DNA from: Mesorhizobium ciceri biovar biserrulae WSM1271
GTDB taxonomy: Bacteria > Pseudomonadota > Alphaproteobacteria > Rhizobiales > Rhizobiaceae
Reading direction: 5' to 3'
NCBI RefSeq assembly: GCF_000185905.1
Contig: NC_014923.1
Span: 3,557,501-3,621,500 of the forward strand
DNA length: 64,000 bases
Position numbers and translations under genes: made by a program. The notes under the pieces were generated by a model. It was not told the DNA's origin, did no database searches, and saw only the letters and a program-made list of their open reading frames with translations. Of this stretch, positions 61,628 through 64,000 are shown piece after piece; within the stretch, counting starts at the first letter, position 1; each line of letters begins with the position of its first letter.

Positions 61628-62968
61628 TCAGGCCAGCAGATGCGCCAGAAGCGCCCTTAGTTGCGCCGGCTTCAGCGGCTTGCGCATCAGTTCGATGCCG
61701 CCGGAGCGGGCGGCTTTGGCGACCGCTTCCGAACTGTCGGCGGTGACGATCAGCGCCGGCACGGCGCGGCCGAGATAGTCGCGGACTTCGGCGATGGTCG
61801 TGGTGCCGAGATCGCCGCCGTCGAGATGCTGGTCGGCAATGACGATGTCGGGCACCCAGTCGGTGTCGCCAAGCATGTCGAGCGCATCGTCGGTCGAGGT
61901 CGCGGCCCGCACCAGGCATTGCCAGCGTTCGAGGAGGAAGGTCATGGCCTGCAGCACTTCGATATCGTTCTCGACCAGCAGCACCTTGGTGCCGAACAGG
62001 CCATAGCCGCGCGGCCGTTCCATGTCGGCAACGCTGGCGATGGCATCGGCTGGCGCACCGATGCCGACGGGTACATCGATGTGGAAGATCGTGCCGCGTC
62101 CGACCTTCGACGAGAATGTCACGGGATGACCGAGCGCGCTGGCCATGCGGCGCACGATGGCGAGCCCGAGCCCGAGACCGCCACCGTCCAGTTCGGCATT
62201 GGCCGGCGAGGTGCCGCGGTGGAACTCCTCGAACACCGCCTCGCGCTGGTCGTCGGGAATGCCGCAGCCCGTGTCGGCGACGTCGATGCGGATGGTGTCG
62301 CCGCGATGCCTGGTGCCGACAAGCACGCCGCCCGAGCGTGTATAGCCCAGCGCGTTGGAGAGAATGTTCTGCAGGATACGGCGCAGCAGCGTGCGGTCGG
62401 AGCGGACCACGGCATGGACCGGCCGGAATTTCAACGACAGGCCTTTCATCTCCGCCACCGGCAGGAAATCCGAGCGGAGCGACGAGAACAGCGCCTCCAG
62501 GCTGACGTCGCTTATGTCGGGCTGCACCACGCCGGCATCGAGCTTGGAGATGTCGAGCAGGGTTCGCAGCAGGTCCTCCATCGTCTCCAGCGAGCGCTCG
62601 ACCTGCCGCACCAGTTTCTTGCCCTCGTCGCTGGTCTGAACTTCGGCGAGCGCCGAAACCGAAAGGTGGGCGGCATTCAGCGGCTGCAGCACGTCGTGAC
62701 TGGCAGCGGCGAGGAAACGGGTTTTTGACAGGTTCGCCAGTTCGGCGTTTTCCTTGGCGGCACTGAGGTCAATGTTCGACTGCTCCAGCCGCCGCAAGGT
62801 CGAGTGAAGTTCCTCGGTACGTGTACGCACCCGGTTTTCCAGCGAGATCGTGGTCTGGAACAGCGAAAAGGCGTTGCCTTGCTGGTCCATCGAGCGCTCG
62901 ACGCGGCTGACCAGTGCCGCGTTGATCTTCTTCAGCTTTTCAAGATCGTTTATGTCCCTCAGCGGCAT
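61628..62968 (-). CDS. Hybrid sensor histidine kinase (NahK-like)
   Basis: About 446 residues, no membrane segment. A coiled coil (residues 40-80) leads to the HisKA box with phosphorylated His91 (FLAAASHDVLQPLNAAHLS), an HATPase domain (NILSNALGYTRSGG, DTGCGIPDDQREAVFEEFHRG, GGGLGLGLAIVRRMA) and a C-terminal receiver (VLLVENDIEVLQAM, phosphoacceptor in IVIADQHLDGG, MRKPLKPAQL). The HDVLQPLNA box is typical of NahK/FIST-associated soluble kinases. It starts 14 bases after the FIST gene, so that protein is its likely sensor. The LuxR-type regulator at 51931 is the probable output. Confidence 0.9.
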   Translation of the reverse strand: MPLRDINDLEKLKKINAALVSRVERSMDQQGNAFSLFQTTISLENRVRTRTEELHSTLRRLEQSNIDLSAAKENAELANLSKTRFLAAASHDVLQPLNAAHLSVSALAEVQTSDEGKKLVRQVERSLETMEDLLRTLLDISKLDAGVVQPDISDVSLEALFSSLRSDFLPVAEMKGLSLKFRPVHAVVRSDRTLLRRILQNILSNALGYTRSGGVLVGTRHRGDTIRIDVADTGCGIPDDQREAVFEEFHRGTSPANAELDGGGLGLGLAIVRRMASALGHPVTFSSKVGRGTIFHIDVPVGIGAPADAIASVADMERPRGYGLFGTKVLLVENDIEVLQAMTFLLERWQCLVRAATSTDDALDMLGDTDWVPDIVIADQHLDGGDLGTTTIAEVRDYLGRAVPALIVTADSSEAVAKAARSGGIELMRKPLKPAQLRALLAHLLA

Positions 62969-62982
62969 CTTGTTGCGCCGTC

Positions 62983-64000
62983 CTATTCCGCCGCCTGGCG
63001 CTCGCCGAAGGCGATGCCGGTGAAAGTCTGGTTCAGATGCATCGACCGGTACTGTTCGCCATAGGTGCCGAAGCCGATGACATTGTTGACCCGGTAGAGT
63101 TCCGAGATCTCGCGAAACACCTGCCGATTGCGTGCGTCCAGCCGGCGCAGCACGCAGTCGAAGCCGAGGATCATGTCGATACCGCCAAGCCTCTCCTCGA
63201 CGTCGCGCAGGGCGGCGCGCGTCGATTCCACCATGTCCTTGGGCTGAGCGATCGACAGCACGACGCCATCGTCTATGGCGCAGAAGAACGACAGCGAGCC
63301 GTCGGCATGCATCTTCTGGATCGACCGGCAATAATATTGTCCGCCCACCTTCACCACCACGGGATGCGAGGCGAAGCTCAGTGGCGTCAGCATCTGCGCG
63401 ACGATACCGACGGACGCGGCATATTCCTGCGCCGCATTGGTGGCGTTGAACTCGCGCACGATGCGGTGATCTGGATCGGAAGCCGTCACAACCAGTTTCT
63501 CATCGGTGGGAACGAAATTGTCGGTCTTGAAGACATGGAAGGGAATTTCGGTCGATATCAGCACGATGATGGCGCTGTCGGAGGTGACCTTGCCGTTCGA
63601 GATCAGGCGCGTCGTCTCGAATTTCAGATCGTCGCCGGCGGAGCCGCCAAGCAGCGGAATGTCATCGAGACCCCAGTGGATGGCTGAACTCACCGCTTCT
63701 TCGGCATAGGAGAGCCCGTCGATGAAGCAGAGCGCGAAAGTGCCTTTGGTCCGATCGCAACCGAGGCGCGCGCGCAGCGATCGCCGCAGGGTCTCGACCT
63801 CGCCGGTGATCCTGTCCATACCCGACGAGGACAGATTTTCGACCATCACGCTGACGGCGGTAAACGCGGGGGACGGAAGCAGCATGGCCAGCACATGACC
63901 ATCCTCGAGACCTTGCGGCGTGATCTCGCCGGCAGTCGAGCAGCCGGCGTGGTGGAGCGCCGGCGCGTGGGTCATGAGCGCCTGGGAAAGGGCGCTGGCT
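62983..64000 (-). CDS. FIST domain signal-transduction protein, 5' end outside window
   Basis: At least 338 residues: FIST-N (AGCSTAGEITPQGLEDGHVLAMLL, GLSYAEEAVSSAIHWGLDDIPLLGGSAGDDL) and FIST-C (GQYYCRSIQKM, ILGFDCVLRRLDARNRQVFREISELYRVNNVIGFGTYGEQY). FIST proteins bind small ligands and feed histidine kinases; some respond to nitric oxide through NosP-type heme binding. The frame is open to the window edge and a Met at 63975 falls inside the domain, so the real start is upstream. Coupled to the downstream kinase. Confidence 0.9.
   Translation of the reverse strand, partial: ASALSQALMTHAPALHHAGCSTAGEITPQGLEDGHVLAMLLPSPAFTAVSVMVENLSSSGMDRITGEVETLRRSLRARLGCDRTKGTFALCFIDGLSYAEEAVSSAIHWGLDDIPLLGGSAGDDLKFETTRLISNGKVTSDSAIIVLISTEIPFHVFKTDNFVPTDEKLVVTASDPDHRIVREFNATNAAQEYAASVGIVAQMLTPLSFASHPVVVKVGGQYYCRSIQKMHADGSLSFFCAIDDGVVLSIAQPKDMVESTRAALRDVEERLGGIDMILGFDCVLRRLDARNRQVFREISELYRVNNVIGFGTYGEQYRSMHLNQTFTGIAFGERQAAE

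Overview
The window looks like chromosomal DNA of a rhizobial alphaproteobacterium, most likely Mesorhizobium or a close relative. This is inferred from gene content rather than a search: a RirA-type iron regulator, the acpXL-fabF2XL-fabF1XL-adhXL-lpxXL cluster for very-long-chain lipid A acylation, PutR/PutA, hmuPSTUV, a phasin, uniformly GC-rich coding sequence, and two copies of a palindromic intergenic repeat of a kind I associate with Mesorhizobium. Most of the window is ordinary, densely packed metabolic and transport DNA.

Layout. 0-4.5 kb: 3' part of cobQ, a VOC protein with an AraC regulator, a 56-residue membrane protein, a TSUP exporter and a TerB-like protein. 4.5-10.9 kb: a peptide-type ABC importer (fused double ATPase, two permeases, binding protein) with an M20 deacylase. 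11-16.5 kb: an L,D-transpeptidase and the very-long-chain fatty acid/lipid A cluster. 16.7-19.7 kb: a frameshifted SPFH gene, two odd tandem tRNA-like genes, a histidine phosphatase and a broken secreted-protein gene. 19.7-30.5 kb: AEC transporter, gabD, galM, a KDG-kinase-like gene, a FixH-like/MauG-like pair, putR and putA. 30.5-39.6 kb: a full heme uptake island, with hmuR-hypothetical-tonB-hmuQ divergent from hmuPSTUV and closed by rirA. 39.9-51.8 kb: DUF445, phasin, MaoC, two MFS exporters, LysR and MocR regulators, a DMT exporter, an alcohol dehydrogenase, a DUF4262 pseudogene and a maleylacetoacetate isomerase/FAA hydrolase pair.

The last 12 kb is the accessory region. A LuxR-type response regulator (51.9-52.6 kb) and a FIST protein/hybrid histidine kinase pair (61.6-64 kb) point toward each other, which suggests they were once convergent neighbours. 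Between them lies a mosaic island: a SpvB/Tc-like RHS polymorphic toxin gene interrupted by one in-frame TAG, its AT-rich immunity gene, a second orphan immunity gene with two compensating frameshifts, a REP-associated (RAYT) transposase with two remnants, five REP-like copies, and a diverged second copy of the 3' end of the response regulator. That last copy is 113/123 identical with 9 of 10 changes synonymous, so it looks like flanking DNA from another lineage brought in with the toxin locus.

Three further points stand out. A FloR/CmlA-like phenicol exporter has a nine-codon leader ORF, MGTSKSADK, followed directly by a hairpin; this closely resembles the cmlA attenuator leader. FabF2XL lacks the ketosynthase Cys and first His and looks like a chain-length-factor partner of FabF1XL. 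The palindromic repeats both sit exactly on the stop codon of a minus-strand gene.
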